A stretch of DNA of 64,000 nucleotides from contig NZ_CAKMTJ010000003.1 of NCBI RefSeq assembly GCF_928392795.1, positions 186,001-250,000 of the forward strand, in the 5' to 3' direction. Of this stretch, positions 26,458-35,792 are shown one piece after another. Position numbers and translations under genes: made by a program. Position 1 is the first letter of the stretch, and each line of letters begins with the position of its first letter. The notes beneath the pieces were generated by a model. It was not told the origin of the DNA. It worked only from the letters and a program-made list of their open reading frames with translations, and ran no database searches. This stretch comes from Rothia nasimurium (GTDB lineage: Bacteria > Actinomycetota > Actinomycetes > Actinomycetales > Micrococcaceae).

Positions 26458-29400
26458 ATGGCTCCGCGAAAGTCTGCATCGAGTAAATCAGCCCCCCGCG
26501 CCGCGGGGAGCCGCTCCAAGACGTCCTCACGTCGCTCAACCTCAGCTCAAGGTAGAAGCCGGAAGGCCTCGTCAGCACCCCCGCAGGAAAGTAACGCCTT
26601 TGTGCGTGCCCTGGTAGGAGCCTGGCAGGCCCTGGCCTTCACCGTGGGCGGTGCCGTACGCCGAATGGGCGAGCTCCGCACCGATATTGAACTCCACGAA
26701 CGCCGCGACGGCGGTGCCCTGCTGGTGCTGGCTATCGGCCTGCTGACCGCCGGCGTGGAATGGTGGGGCTGGCGGGCGGACCCCGCTAGCCTGTCGTGGT
26801 ACGAGTGGCCCCTGCACCTGTGGCACATCGCTGTGGGCGGTCTCTTCGGCCAGGGCTCCCTGCTGATTCCCATTCTCTGCCTGATTTTTGCTATCCGTAT
26901 CTTCCGCCACCCGCTGGAGGTGCGAGCTAACAACCGCATCGCCATTGGCTTTACCATCATGACGGTCTCTGCCTCGATGATGGGGGCTAAGGTGGCGGGC
27001 TACCCCTCTTTCTCATCGAGTTTTGATAAATTCTGGGGCGGCGGCGGTACCGTTGGTGTGCTGATTGGCACCCCTGCCAGCCGTATCGTAGGCGGCGTGA
27101 ATGTGCTGGAATGGCTTTTGATTGCCCTGGTTTTCCTGGCCGGTTTGCTGGTGGCCACCGATACGCCCCTGCGTCAGATTTGGCCTAAGATAATGCATAT
27201 TTTCGGTCTGATGCTGGGGGAGAAGCCCCACGGTTCGGTCGCTGATGCCGGGCGTCCTTCCCGTGCCTCCCGTTCTCAGGACGAGGCCGAAACTCGCGTG
27301 CTAGAGGGCGACCACGACCGCTCCTATCTCTACGAGGACGCCCCCGCCCCGGCTCCCCGCCGTCGCGGTGGCTTACTGGGCTGGTTGGGCTTTGGCCCCC
27401 GTACCGAGAGTGACCGCAGGTTAGATCGCTACGAGGCGGACGAGGCCTACCAGACCGCTGTGATCGATGACGGCTCTGAGGCTGACCCCGAGACCGCCCG
27501 CGTTGAGCAGGTGGCCCCGGCGCCCCGCCGTGCCGCCAAGACGTCAAACCGACCTGTTGAGGCCTTTGACGTAGAAGCACCCCGCAAGCAGACCCGCCGC
27601 GAGAAGAAAGCGGCGGCTAAGGCTGCCAAGCAGCAGGCCCAGCTCTTTGACCAGGGCCTGTGGGAGAGCGAGGACGAGCTTTCTGCCAGCTACCCCGACG
27701 AAGACCGTTCGGACGCCCCGGCCCAGCGACTGGACCAGGCCCGCCAGGCTGCCGCGGATCACGGCTATAGCCCTGAACCGGTAGAAGCAGACCGTGACGG
27801 CTTTGAGCCCGAGACTGTTGCACCTCAGCCTGTTAGCCGACCGGCTGCTGCTCCTGCATCAGCACCCGCCCCCGCATCAGCCCCTGCTGTGCCCCGCCCC
27901 GGTAAGGGCAGCTCTTCTGCTGCCTCGCTGGGCGCTGCCCTGACCGGAGCTGCTGCTGGTTCAGCCGCTGCTGGTGCCGCTTCGTCAGCCAAGGCATCTG
28001 CCCCCCAGCCTGCTACCGCAGGTTCCGGGCAAGTACCCACCGCGGCTCGTCCTTCTGCTGACCGTCCTGCCGCCGAACGCCCTGCCGCCGAGCGCGCGTC
28101 CGCCCGCCTGCAAAACAACACCGTGGCAGAACGAACCGAGCAGCCCCGTGGCGAGCTGGTCGTGGAGTCGTCGACCGGCTCCTACACCCTGCCCACCGAG
28201 TCCATGCTCGAGGCCGGCCCGCCCGCCAAGGAAAGCTCCGAAGCCAACGAGCAGGTGGTCAATGCCCTGACCAACGTGCTCCAGCAGTTCAACGTGGACG
28301 CCGAAGTCACCGGCTTCTCCCGCGGCCCCACCGTCACCCGCTACGAGATTGAGCTGGGCCCCGGCACCAAGGTGGAGCGCGTCACCGCCCTGTCCAAAAA
28401 CATCGCCTACGCCGTGGCATCTGCCGACGTACGCATCCTCTCGCCTATCCCGGGTAAGAGCGCTATCGGTATCGAAATTCCCAACACCGACCGTGAAATC
28501 GTGGTGCTGGGCGATGTACTGCGCTCGGCTAAGGCCCACGCTACCGACCACCCCATGGTCATGGGTGTGGGTAAGGACGTCGAGGGCGGCTTCGTCATCG
28601 CTAACCTGGCTAAGATGCCCCACATGCTGGTGGCAGGTGCTACCGGTGCTGGTAAATCCTCGTTCGTGAACTCCATGATTACCTCGATCCTGATGCGCTC
28701 AACCCCCGATCAGGTGCGCCTGATTATGGTTGACCCCAAGCGCGTGGAGCTCACCGCCTACGAGGGGATTCCCCACCTGATTACCCCCATCATCACCAAC
28801 CCCAAGAAGGCCGCCGAGGCCCTGCAGTGGGTCGTGCGAGAGATGGACGCCCGCTACGACGACCTTGCCCACTACGGCTACAAGCACGTGGACGACTTCA
28901 ACAAGGCCGTCAAGGCCGGCAAGATTCAGCCTGAGCCCGGTTCCAAGCGCCAGATTAAGGCCTACCCCTACCTGCTGGTGATCGTGGACGAGCTTGCCGA
29001 CCTGATGATGGTTGCCCCGCGCGATGTGGAAGAGTCCATCGTCCGTATCACTCAGCTGGCCCGCGCCGCCGGTATTCACCTGGTGCTGGCCACCCAGCGT
29101 CCGTCCGTCGATGTGGTCACCGGCCTGATCAAGGCTAACGTGCCCTCCCGCATGGCTTTTGCCACTTCATCGGTGACTGACTCCCGCGTGGTGCTCGACC
29201 AGCCTGGCGCTGAAAAGCTCATTGGCCAGGGTGACGCCCTCTTCCTGCCCATGGGTGCCTCCAAGCCCATGCGTGTGCAGGGCGCCTGGGTGGGTGAATC
29301 TGAGATCCACGAGGTTGTCGAGCACGTGAAGAAGCAGGCCCCTGCGGTCTACCGCGACGACGTGATTGCCGCAGCGCCCTCCAAGAAGATTGACGATGAC

Positions 29401-29778
29401 ATCGGGGACGACCTGGACGACCTGCTCCGGGCAGCCGAACTGGTGGTCAATACCCAGTTCGGTTCAACCTCCATGCTGCAGCGCAAGCTACGCGTGGGCT
29501 TCGCTAAAGCTGGGCGTCTGATGGACCTGCTCGAATCCCGTGAAGTTGTTGGCCCCTCTGAAGGATCAAAGGCCCGTGACGTGCTGGTCCAGCCCGATGA
29601 TCTGCCCGCCGTCCTAGCCAAAATCCGTGGCGAGGAGCCTCCGGCTGTCGCCTCCGATGACCCCTACGGCGGCGACCCCGTTGCCCACATGAACGACGGG
29701 GTGCCGCAGGCTGTTGACTACTACGACGAGGCGGACGACCCCGACAGCGAGGACGCCTGGAACCTCACCGGCCGCTAG
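26458..29778 (+). CDS. ftsK: DNA translocase FtsK
   Basis: The 1106-aa protein has a basic N-terminus and four or so membrane helices in residues 80-240. A long Pro/Ala-rich linker (about 260-580) precedes the motor. The motor has Walker [11 protein letters not shown] (about 725-733) and Walker [14 protein letters not shown] (about 840). The C-terminal winged-helix gamma domain is seen in [18 protein letters not shown] (about 998-1015), which reads KOPS sites. It pumps chromosome DNA through the septum and activates XerCD. ATG 26458 is taken; a TTG three codons earlier is possible. Poly-Ala/Pro tracts in the linker are ordinary for actinobacteria. Confidence 0.97.
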   Translation: MAPRKSASSKSAPRAAGSRSKTSSRRSTSAQGRSRKASSAPPQESNAFVRALVGAWQALAFTVGGAVRRMGELRTDIELHERRDGGALLVLAIGLLTAGVEWWGWRADPASLSWYEWPLHLWHIAVGGLFGQGSLLIPILCLIFAIRIFRHPLEVRANNRIAIGFTIMTVSASMMGAKVAGYPSFSSSFDKFWGGGGTVGVLIGTPASRIVGGVNVLEWLLIALVFLAGLLVATDTPLRQIWPKIMHIFGLMLGEKPHGSVADAGRPSRASRSQDEAETRVLEGDHDRSYLYEDAPAPAPRRRGGLLGWLGFGPRTESDRRLDRYEADEAYQTAVIDDGSEADPETARVEQVAPAPRRAAKTSNRPVEAFDVEAPRKQTRREKKAAAKAAKQQAQLFDQGLWESEDELSASYPDEDRSDAPAQRLDQARQAAADHGYSPEPVEADRDGFEPETVAPQPVSRPAAAPASAPAPASAPAVPRPGKGSSSAASLGAALTGAAAGSAAAGAASSAKASAPQPATAGSGQVPTAARPSADRPAAERPAAERASARLQNNTVAERTEQPRGELVVESSTGSYTLPTESMLEAGPPAKESSEANEQVVNALTNVLQQFNVDAEVTGFSRGPTVTRYEIELGPGTKVERVTALSKNIAYAVASADVRILSPIPGKSAIGIEIPNTDREIVVLGDVLRSAKAHATDHPMVMGVGKDVEGGFVIANLAKMPHMLVAGATGAGKSSFVNSMITSILMRSTPDQVRLIMVDPKRVELTAYEGIPHLITPIITNPKKAAEALQWVVREMDARYDDLAHYGYKHVDDFNKAVKAGKIQPEPGSKRQIKAYPYLLVIVDELADLMMVAPRDVEESIVRITQLARAAGIHLVLATQRPSVDVVTGLIKANVPSRMAFATSSVTDSRVVLDQPGAEKLIGQGDALFLPMGASKPMRVQGAWVGESEIHEVVEHVKKQAPAVYRDDVIAAAPSKKIDDDIGDDLDDLLRAAELVVNTQFGSTSMLQRKLRVGFAKAGRLMDLLESREVVGPSEGSKARDVLVQPDDLPAVLAKIRGEEPPAVASDDPYGGDPVAHMNDGVPQAVDYYDEADDPDSEDAWNLTGR

Positions 29779-29824
29779 CCCCGCCCGCTAACTACAGCCC
29801 GCCGCCAGACCCAACCGACGGCGT

Positions 29825-29851
29825 CCGCCCCGCTTATCGCGAGCGGGGCGG
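29825..29851 (+). terminator. Hairpin between ftsK and pgsA
   Basis: The perfect 9-base arms CCGCCCCGC (29825-29833) and GCGGGGCGG (29843-29851) have a 9-base loop. The left arm overlaps a GGCGTCCGC copy. No T tract follows, so it may slow rather than end transcription. Confidence 0.55.
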
Positions 29852-29872
29852 AACCACCCTAAGGAGAACACC

Positions 29873-30475
29873 GTGGCCGACCAGACCGCAACCGCTTCTA
29901 ACTGGAACATCCCGAATGCGCTGACCGCCCTGCGCATTGTGATGGTTCCCCTGTTCGTCTGGGCCCTCTGGGCCGGCGGGCCCCACGGCGAGGCCAACCT
30001 GAGCCTGCGCTGGTGGGCAGCCGCCGTGTTTGTGCTGGCCATGATTACCGACTGGCTCGATGGCTACCTGGCCCGCAAAAACAACCTGATTACCAGCTTC
30101 GGCAAGATCGCTGACCCCATCGCCGATAAGCTACTCACCGGGGCTGCCTTCGTGGTGCTGTCCATGCTGGGGGAGCTGTGGTGGTGGGTCACCATCGTCA
30201 TTCTGGTGCGCGAGTGGGGTATCACGGTGATGCGCCTGTTCATTATCAAGTACGGGGTCATGGCGGCCTCTAAGGGCGGTAAGCTCAAGACCGTGCTGCA
30301 GACGGTGGCCCTGGTGCTGATGATTCTCCCGCTGGGGCAGCTGGGCTCCTGGGCTCTGTGGCCCGGCTACCTGGTGATGGCCGCTGTGGTGGTCGTGACC
30401 GTAGTAACCGGTATCGACTACGTCATCAAGGCCATGCAGCTGCGCCGCGACTACTTCGCTGCTCAGGGGAAGTAG
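29873..30475 (+). CDS. pgsA: CDP-diacylglycerol-glycerol-3-phosphate 3-phosphatidyltransferase
   Basis: The 200-aa membrane protein makes phosphatidylglycerol phosphate. The CDP-alcohol phosphotransferase signature D-x2-DG-x2-AR-x8-G-x3-D-x3-D is complete: DWLDGYLAR followed by GKIADPIAD (about residues 61-87). Several hydrophobic helices surround it. The GTG start has AAGGAG upstream. It sits between ftsK and cinA, the usual actinobacterial position. Another alcohol acceptor is possible in this superfamily, but the context favours glycerol phosphate. Confidence 0.93.
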   Translation: MADQTATASNWNIPNALTALRIVMVPLFVWALWAGGPHGEANLSLRWWAAAVFVLAMITDWLDGYLARKNNLITSFGKIADPIADKLLTGAAFVVLSMLGELWWWVTIVILVREWGITVMRLFIIKYGVMAASKGGKLKTVLQTVALVLMILPLGQLGSWALWPGYLVMAAVVVVTVVTGIDYVIKAMQLRRDYFAAQGK

Positions 30476-30481
30476 CCCGGC

Positions 30482-31024
30482 ATGGTAGAGACAAGTGCCC
30501 AGGACCTTGAGCGCGCAGCTGCCCGCCTGGTTGCCGCTGCAGTGGCTCGCGCAGCCGATGGGGCGCAGAAGGGGGCGGACGCCGGTGCTCAGCTGGCAAC
30601 GGCAGAGTCCCTCACCGGGGGTATGGTGGGGCAGCTGATCTGCACCGTTCCAGGGGCCTCAGCCGTGTATCGGGGCGGCGTTATTTCCTACGCCACCGAG
30701 GTTAAGGCCTCGGTACTGGGGGTGCCTGCTGACCTCTTGGCTGAGCGAGGCGCTGTTGATCCCGATGTTGCGATTGCTATGGCGCAGGGAACCGCCCGGG
30801 TGTGCGGGGCTGACTTTGGCCTAGCTACCACCGGTGCCGCCGGGCCTGAGCCCTGCGACGGAAAACCGGTGGGGCGCGTCTACCTGGCGGTGGCGCACCC
30901 GGGCAGTGGGGGCGTCCGCGTGCTTGAAAAAAACTATGACGGCAACCGAGCCGAGATTCGCGCCCAGGCGGCTCACGATGCCTTGAACCTGCTCACAGAC
31001 TTCCTTGCTGAAACTGTAAAGTAA
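30482..31024 (+). CDS. CinA C-terminal domain protein (NMN amidohydrolase type)
   Basis: The 180-aa protein is the stand-alone CinA C-terminal domain, known as PncC. TAESLTGGMVGQL (about 40-52) has the catalytic serine, and YRGGVISYATEVKASVLGV (about 61-79) plus LATTGAAGPEP (about 116) complete the fold. The enzyme deamidates nicotinamide mononucleotide. The N-terminus has a 30-residue Ala-rich helix that is longer than usual. It begins six bases after pgsA, in the same operon. Confidence 0.9.
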   Translation: MVETSAQDLERAAARLVAAAVARAADGAQKGADAGAQLATAESLTGGMVGQLICTVPGASAVYRGGVISYATEVKASVLGVPADLLAERGAVDPDVAIAMAQGTARVCGADFGLATTGAAGPEPCDGKPVGRVYLAVAHPGSGGVRVLEKNYDGNRAEIRAQAAHDALNLLTDFLAETVK

Positions 31025-31151
31025 GCTCCCAGAAAATTTTCAGATGAATTTTTCAGCTAATAGGGAATGAAAATACAGTCGGGTGGGTTTAGATAGATGT
31101 AACGGGAAAAAATCGTAAGTAAACGACATATTCTCGAGTTCAGCTGACGAA

Positions 31152-31196
31152 AGCGCCATAATGCGCTAGGCTGAAACCACACGCTCCTGATATAAC
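31152..31196 (+). promoter_or_regulatory. Palindrome and -10 element upstream of clgR
   Basis: AGCGC-CATAAT-GCGCT (31152-31167) is a perfect 5-base inverted repeat. It lies just upstream of a weak -35 zone and a good -10, TATAAC (31191-31196). ClgR of other actinobacteria binds CGC...GCG type palindromes and activates its own gene; this site has a six-base rather than five-base centre. That it is a ClgR site is inference. The gap 31025-31228 otherwise has no feature. Confidence 0.45.
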
Positions 31197-31228
31197 GGGA
31201 GCACGACCACCAGGAGATTGGTATAAAA

Positions 31229-31678
31229 ATGACTAAGCAGCCCGTATCCGTGAACGGTGTCGTCCGTTGGAAGGATGTGGGTCAGACTGAGAACGCTGCC
31301 CCCGCCCAAGACACCGGTAAAGTAATCCTGCTCCGCCACGCTATCGGCGAAGTTCTGCGCGATGTTCGCCAGCGCCAGGGCCGCACCCTCCGCGAAGTTT
31401 CCCACTCAGCCCGAGTATCACTGGGCTACCTCAGCGAGGTCGAGCGCGGCCAGAAGGAAGCCTCATCAGAGCTGCTGGCTTCCATCTGCCAGGCACTGAA
31501 CATCTCCCTCTCAGCTATGCTGGCCGAAGTCTCAGCCCGCATGGCTGTTGAAGAAGGCTTCTCGGTACCCGATACCGTACCCGCTGAGTTCTCAGAACAG
31601 TTCAAGCGTGAATACGGTATCGCCGCAACCTCAAGCCGCGATATTCCCGCCGTTGAGCGCCCCCTGGCAGCTCGCTAG
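31229..31678 (+). CDS. clgR: ClgR-like XRE-family regulator
   Basis: The 149-aa protein has an HTH_3/XRE domain at about residues 34-95: [20 protein letters not shown] and [20 protein letters not shown], ending with the [10 protein letters not shown] helix. This is the form of ClgR, the activator of clp protease and other stress genes in actinobacteria. The N-terminal 30 residues and C-terminal 40 residues are probably flexible. The ATG has AGGAG 12 bases upstream, rather far. Position after cinA and before recA supports the name. Confidence 0.9.
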   Translation: MTKQPVSVNGVVRWKDVGQTENAAPAQDTGKVILLRHAIGEVLRDVRQRQGRTLREVSHSARVSLGYLSEVERGQKEASSELLASICQALNISLSAMLAEVSARMAVEEGFSVPDTVPAEFSEQFKREYGIAATSSRDIPAVERPLAAR

Positions 31679-31780
31679 ACGATTCGCTCTCTAGGTAACT
31701 AAGAGATGGAGCCGGGCCCCGCAAGGGCTCGGCTCTCTTTGTGCCCTGTGGTGCCTGTTTGCTGTGGAGGAAGGAAGAAG

Positions 31781-32002
31781 ATGAAGCTCAGTGAATTTTG
31801 GGCGGCGATGGACCATGAGTTTGGTCCGGTCTATGCCCGCCATCTGGCCCGTGATCTGGTGCCCGGGGACTTCGGTGATTTGACGGCCCAGCAAGCCCTG
31901 GACGCCGGCGCCAACGTGCGTGAGGTATGGCTGGCTATCTGCCGGGTGCAGGACGTTCCTGTGGAACGGCAGCTGGGGCCCGATATCGAACCGCGGCCCT
32001 AG
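31781..32002 (+). CDS. DUF3046 protein
   Basis: The 73-aa protein starts MKLSEFWAAMDHEFG and contains YARHLARDLVPGDFG and TAQQALDAGANVREVW, the DUF3046 pattern. This family is found just before recA in many actinobacteria; its function is unknown. GGAGGAAGGAAG precedes the ATG. It is acidic and has no membrane segment. Confidence 0.9.
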   Translation: MKLSEFWAAMDHEFGPVYARHLARDLVPGDFGDLTAQQALDAGANVREVWLAICRVQDVPVERQLGPDIEPRP

Positions 32003-32025
32003 GCTAGAAAATCGTTCGTACTTAA

Positions 32026-32054
32026 TAGAAAATGTGTTCGAATTCCTGTAGGAT
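32026..32054 (+). promoter_or_regulatory. recA promoter with LexA box
   Basis: TAGAAAATGTGTTCGA (32026-32041) matches the actinobacterial LexA consensus TCGAAC-N4-GTTCGA at 10 of 12 positions. It covers the -35 zone of a promoter whose -10 is TAGGAT (32049-32054), so bound LexA would block RNA polymerase. The recA leader would be about 145 bases long. No other feature is seen in 32055-32206 apart from the recA ribosome site. Confidence 0.8.
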
Positions 32055-32206
32055 TGTGAACAAACGACCGGCAGCCCGCGACACATAACCGGGTTATCCA
32101 CAGATTTTCAAAATCTTCGCGCTGAACCCTTAAAGTGTCAGCCCTAGGTATTACCGTGGTAGCCAGAGAAGAACTCTCGTACCGCGATAAGAAATGAGGA
32201 ACATAC

Positions 32207-33313
32207 ATGGCAGCGAAAACTCGCATGCAGTCAGTAGGTCAGGTGCCCGCCGAAGGGCGCGAAAAGGCACTTGAGGCCGTCCTTGCCCAGATTGATAAGA
32301 ACTACGGCAAGGGCTCCGTCATGCGCCTGGGCGACCGCGAGGCCAGCAAGGTCGAAACTATTTCAACCGGCGCTCTGGCCCTGGATGCCGCCCTTGGCAT
32401 TGGCGGCCTGCCCCGCGGTCGCGTGGTAGAAATCTACGGCCCTGAATCTTCCGGTAAGACTACCGTGGCCCTCCACGCTGTGGCTAACGTGCAGAAGGCT
32501 GGCGGTATCGCAGCCTTCATCGATGCTGAACACGCTCTTGACCCGGTCTACGCAGCCAAGCTGGGTGTAGATACCGACGCTCTGCTGGTCTCCCAGCCCG
32601 ATACCGGTGAACAGGCCCTCGAAATCATGGATATGCTGGTGGGCTCTGGCTCCATCGACATTATCGTGGTTGACTCCGTTGCCGCTCTGGTGCCCCGCGC
32701 CGAAATTGAGGGCGAGATGGGTGACTCCCACGTGGGTCTGCAGGCCCGTCTGATGTCCCAGGCCCTGCGTAAGATTACCGGTCGCCTGTCAGCAACCAAC
32801 ACCACCGCTATCTTCATCAACCAGCTGCGCGAAAAGATCGGTGTTTTCTTCGGCTCACCCGAAACCACCACCGGTGGTAAGGCTCTGAAGTTCTACGCCT
32901 CGGTACGTATCGATATTCGCCGTATTGAGACCCTCAAGGACGGCGCTAACCCCATCGGTAACCGTACCCGCGCTAAGGTCGTCAAGAACAAGATGGCCCC
33001 GCCCTTCAAGCAGGCTGAATTCGATATTCTCTACGGTGAGGGTATCTCGGTTGAAGGCGGCATTCTCGACCTTGCCGTTGAGCACAACGTGGTCAAGAAG
33101 TCCGGTGCCTGGTTCACCTACGAGGGCGATCAGCTGGGCCAGGGTAAGGAAAACGTGCGCCGTTTCCTCAAGGACAACCCCGAACTGACCGAAGAGATCA
33201 AGTACAAGACCATGGTCAAGCTCGGCATCATTGAGGGCGAAGAGGAAGAGCTGGACGAGGTAGAGCCCAGTACTTCTGTTGACCCGCTCGATGATATCTC
33301 TGAGAATTTCTAA
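32207..33313 (+). CDS. recA: Recombinase RecA
   Basis: The 368-aa protein has Walker A GPESSGKT (residues 78-85), the [10 protein letters not shown] and [10 protein letters not shown] (Walker B) motifs, the [19 protein letters not shown] loop and an acidic C-terminal tail. It forms filaments on single-stranded DNA, drives strand exchange and triggers LexA cleavage. No intein is present. GAGGAAC precedes the ATG. A LexA box overlaps the promoter, and a strong terminator follows, although recX starts soon after. Confidence 0.99.
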   Translation: MAAKTRMQSVGQVPAEGREKALEAVLAQIDKNYGKGSVMRLGDREASKVETISTGALALDAALGIGGLPRGRVVEIYGPESSGKTTVALHAVANVQKAGGIAAFIDAEHALDPVYAAKLGVDTDALLVSQPDTGEQALEIMDMLVGSGSIDIIVVDSVAALVPRAEIEGEMGDSHVGLQARLMSQALRKITGRLSATNTTAIFINQLREKIGVFFGSPETTTGGKALKFYASVRIDIRRIETLKDGANPIGNRTRAKVVKNKMAPPFKQAEFDILYGEGISVEGGILDLAVEHNVVKKSGAWFTYEGDQLGQGKENVRRFLKDNPELTEEIKYKTMVKLGIIEGEEEELDEVEPSTSVDPLDDISENF

Positions 33314-33333
33314 ACTCATAACAGCGAGCTAGT

Positions 33334-33375
33334 AGCCGCCACTACCGGGAAAAGCCCCCGGTAGTGGCGGCTTTC
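33334..33375 (+). terminator. Terminator between recA and recX
   Basis: The perfect 16-base arms AGCCGCCACTACCGGG (33334-33349) and CCCGGTAGTGGCGGCT (33357-33372) are followed by TTT. It would limit recX expression to read-through, the usual way to keep RecX below RecA. Confidence 0.85.
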
Positions 33376-33408
33376 GACATGACACGATGTAGGTAGTAGG
33401 AGGGGAAT

Positions 33409-34410
33409 GTGAGCGCAGAAAACCCACGAGTCGAAGATTTTCTTGCCCCTGAGGAGTACCCGGCCTGGCATCCCGCGGCACAGGGCCTGGCCCAGGACCT
33501 CCCGGGGGAGTCTGGCGCCTACGCCAGTACGCAAACCGCTACCCCCTATACCGGTAAAGCATCAGCCGCAGCGGCCAGTAACCGGGACGGTGGGGAAGCA
33601 GCCGAGGCTGCGGAACCAGCCCGTCAGGGCAAATACACCCGCCGTCGCAACCCCAACTTCAAAAAAGGGTTCCGCAAGCCGCCCGCCAAATACGCTGCCC
33701 GCTCGCCCTTCGCACCCGCCATCGGGGCGGCGTCCGCCCCAGAGAACGAAACTCCCCAGCGCAAGCGCTCGCAGCCCCTCTTCCGTGAAGGCTCAGCCCT
33801 GAACGAGCCGGTCACCGACGAAGAGATGCTGGTGCAGGGGGTTACTCCCATGCCCGAGAAGAGAGGCCGCGCCGGTAAGGAACCGGAGAGTGAATTTACG
33901 CGGGCTAAAAATATTGTGCTGAATCAGCTGGCTGCTTCGCCTAAGTCCCGGGCCATGCTGGAGAAAAAGCTGGTTGAGAAAGAAATCTCAGCGGAGGTTA
34001 TTGAGGATATCCTGAACCGTTTTGAGGCGGTCAACCTGATTAACGACGCTGAGTTTGCCGATATGTATGTGCGCACTCGAATGAACGTGAAGAAGCTGTC
34101 GCGGTCGGCTATCCGGCGGGAGCTGAAAACCAAGGGCGTTGAGGGTGAGCTTGCCGAAATAGCTCTGGAGCAGCGCACCGAGGAGGACGAGCGCGCCGAC
34201 GCCCACGAGCTGGTGCGCAAAAAACTGCGCCCCTCAATGGACCTGGGGGACAGGGCTGAGAAGGAGAAAGTCATGCGCCGCCTGGTGGCTATGCTGGGAC
34301 GTAAGGGCTACCCGGCTGGTCTTGCCTTTAGCGTGGTGCGCGAAGAAATTGAGGCGTATGCGACCGAGATGGGCATGACCTCAGAAGACAGCTACTCCTA
34401 CTACGACTAA
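33409..34410 (+). CDS. recX: Regulatory protein RecX with long N-terminal extension
   Basis: The 333-aa protein has the RecX three-helix repeats in its C-terminal half, from about residue 165: AKNIVLNQLAASPKSRAMLE, then LINDAEFADMYVRTRM and the late helices with KGYPAGLAFSVVREEI. RecX inhibits RecA filaments. The first 160 residues are low-complexity, rich in Ala, Pro, Arg and Lys, and are absent from the short Gram-negative forms; Micrococcaceae often carry such extensions. AGGAGGGG precedes the GTG start. It follows recA across a strong terminator. Confidence 0.93.
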   Translation: MSAENPRVEDFLAPEEYPAWHPAAQGLAQDLPGESGAYASTQTATPYTGKASAAAASNRDGGEAAEAAEPARQGKYTRRRNPNFKKGFRKPPAKYAARSPFAPAIGAASAPENETPQRKRSQPLFREGSALNEPVTDEEMLVQGVTPMPEKRGRAGKEPESEFTRAKNIVLNQLAASPKSRAMLEKKLVEKEISAEVIEDILNRFEAVNLINDAEFADMYVRTRMNVKKLSRSAIRRELKTKGVEGELAEIALEQRTEEDERADAHELVRKKLRPSMDLGDRAEKEKVMRRLVAMLGRKGYPAGLAFSVVREEIEAYATEMGMTSEDSYSYYD

Positions 34411-34417
34411 AAACCGG

Positions 34418-34453
34418 GGGGCGCACGGTACACAGGTGTGTATCGTACGCCCC
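34418..34453. terminator. Bidirectional terminator between recX and the permease gene
   Basis: The arms GGGGCGCACGGTACACA (34418-34434) and TGTGTATCGTACGCCCC (34437-34453) pair over 17 bases with two G-U/mismatch positions. It lies between convergent genes and can serve both. Confidence 0.75.
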
Positions 34454-34477
34454 AGTTCCCATCTGGCCGGTAACCGG

Positions 34478-35701
34478 TTAGGACCAGCCGTTGGGCAGAA
34501 GACCGAAAATGGCGGCAACCGAGTAGATAAAGGCAACCGTATAGGTCACAATCAGGATTCCCTGGGCCAGGGGGTGAGCCTGCCAGGTTACCTTCCAGAC
34601 AGGCTCCAGCTCGCCCTTCTGCCGGGCCGCTCGGAGCATCAGCACCGGCAAGATAGACATGGCTGCACCGGCAAAACCACCGGCATAGGACAGGGCAGAG
34701 ACGAAGCCACCCAGGCCGGCAATAGAGATAGCCAGCGGTGGCAGGACGGTGAGGCCAACAGCTGCAAGTCGAAGCGGGCCGTGTTCCTCCCAGCGGGTGA
34801 TGTCAAGGATGTTACGCATAGCGGTGTAGCCGATAGCTACAAAAGAGGTAAACATGGCCAGCAGGGCAAAGATATTAGCCAGGTAGTAGGCCAGTGGCCC
34901 CAGAGCCTCACCCCAGGAGAGGGTAACAACTTCAGAAACATCATCACCGAGAAGCCCCAGGGCCACGAAGGGGACCAGGGCTAGGGTGAAACCTGTGGCT
35001 GACATGCCGCCGACTAGGGCGGTAGGAATAGCCCTGGGGTTGGTATCGCCAAGCCCGCGGACCAGTTCAGGTACCACGTACTGGGCCATGAAGGTAAAGA
35101 CCGCCAGGTTCATAATCGGCACGATGAAGAAAGGGTGAAACTCTACCAGGTTAGAGAGAGTGATGCCGGGGCCCACAATAGTCCAGAGGGATAGGGCAAG
35201 AATAATTGCTGCCATACCCGTAGTAATGAGCCCCTCGACCAGACCGGTGGCGTGCAGGCCCTTGAACATGATGAAGGAACCAAGCGCGAAGAAGAGCAGG
35301 GTACCAGCGAGCTGGGGTAGACCGGTGAGGTTATTCAGCAGGGAGCCTGATCCGGCTGCGTAGGCGATAAGGGCACCGATGGAGTTGACCATGATGGCCA
35401 GGAAGATAACCCACCGGCCAGCCTGACCCAGGTACTTTTCTGCTAGGCCTGAGAGCTGTAGTGGTTCTTTGGTGCGCTGAGAAACCTCGGCGATGTACAT
35501 CATAGAGAAGGTAGTCAGCAAACCAGCAATGGTGAGGGCAATGGCGAGCGCCAGGAAACCACCGTTGCGGGCGGCGTAGGGCAGGCTGAGGATGCCCGCG
35601 CCAATATTGGTGCCGAAGATGAGGGCGATGCCTTGGAGGACACTGAGGGTTGGGGCAGGGCGCTGATAAGCGACTGACCCTGACGGAGCGGACGAGGACA
35701 T
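34478..35701 (-). CDS. Amino-acid permease, aromatic amino acid/HAAAP type
   Basis: The 407-aa protein has 11 hydrophobic helices. The first holds GTNIGAGILSLPYA (about 30-43), the unwound-helix motif of the hydroxy/aromatic amino acid permease family (TyrP, Mtr, SdaC). No signal peptide is visible. It is expected to import an aromatic or hydroxy amino acid by proton or sodium symport; the substrate cannot be fixed from sequence. It is a single minus-strand gene between recX and the kinase-like gene. Confidence 0.85.
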   Translation of the reverse strand: MSSSAPSGSVAYQRPAPTLSVLQGIALIFGTNIGAGILSLPYAARNGGFLALAIALTIAGLLTTFSMMYIAEVSQRTKEPLQLSGLAEKYLGQAGRWVIFLAIMVNSIGALIAYAAGSGSLLNNLTGLPQLAGTLLFFALGSFIMFKGLHATGLVEGLITTGMAAIILALSLWTIVGPGITLSNLVEFHPFFIVPIMNLAVFTFMAQYVVPELVRGLGDTNPRAIPTALVGGMSATGFTLALVPFVALGLLGDDVSEVVTLSWGEALGPLAYYLANIFALLAMFTSFVAIGYTAMRNILDITRWEEHGPLRLAAVGLTVLPPLAISIAGLGGFVSALSYAGGFAGAAMSILPVLMLRAARQKGELEPVWKVTWQAHPLAQGILIVTYTVAFIYSVAAIFGLLPNGWS

Positions 35702-35792
35702 GGAAATCCTTAGGGTAGGGGGGAACAGAAGAAAGGTGCGTACAGTGTGAGGTACTGAAGTAGATAGTACTCCCGGCGGGGCAAAATAAGAG

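Noticed and set aside
27825..28130. Ala/Pro repeats in ftsK as an inserted element
   Set aside because: Low-complexity linkers are normal between the membrane and motor parts of actinobacterial FtsK.
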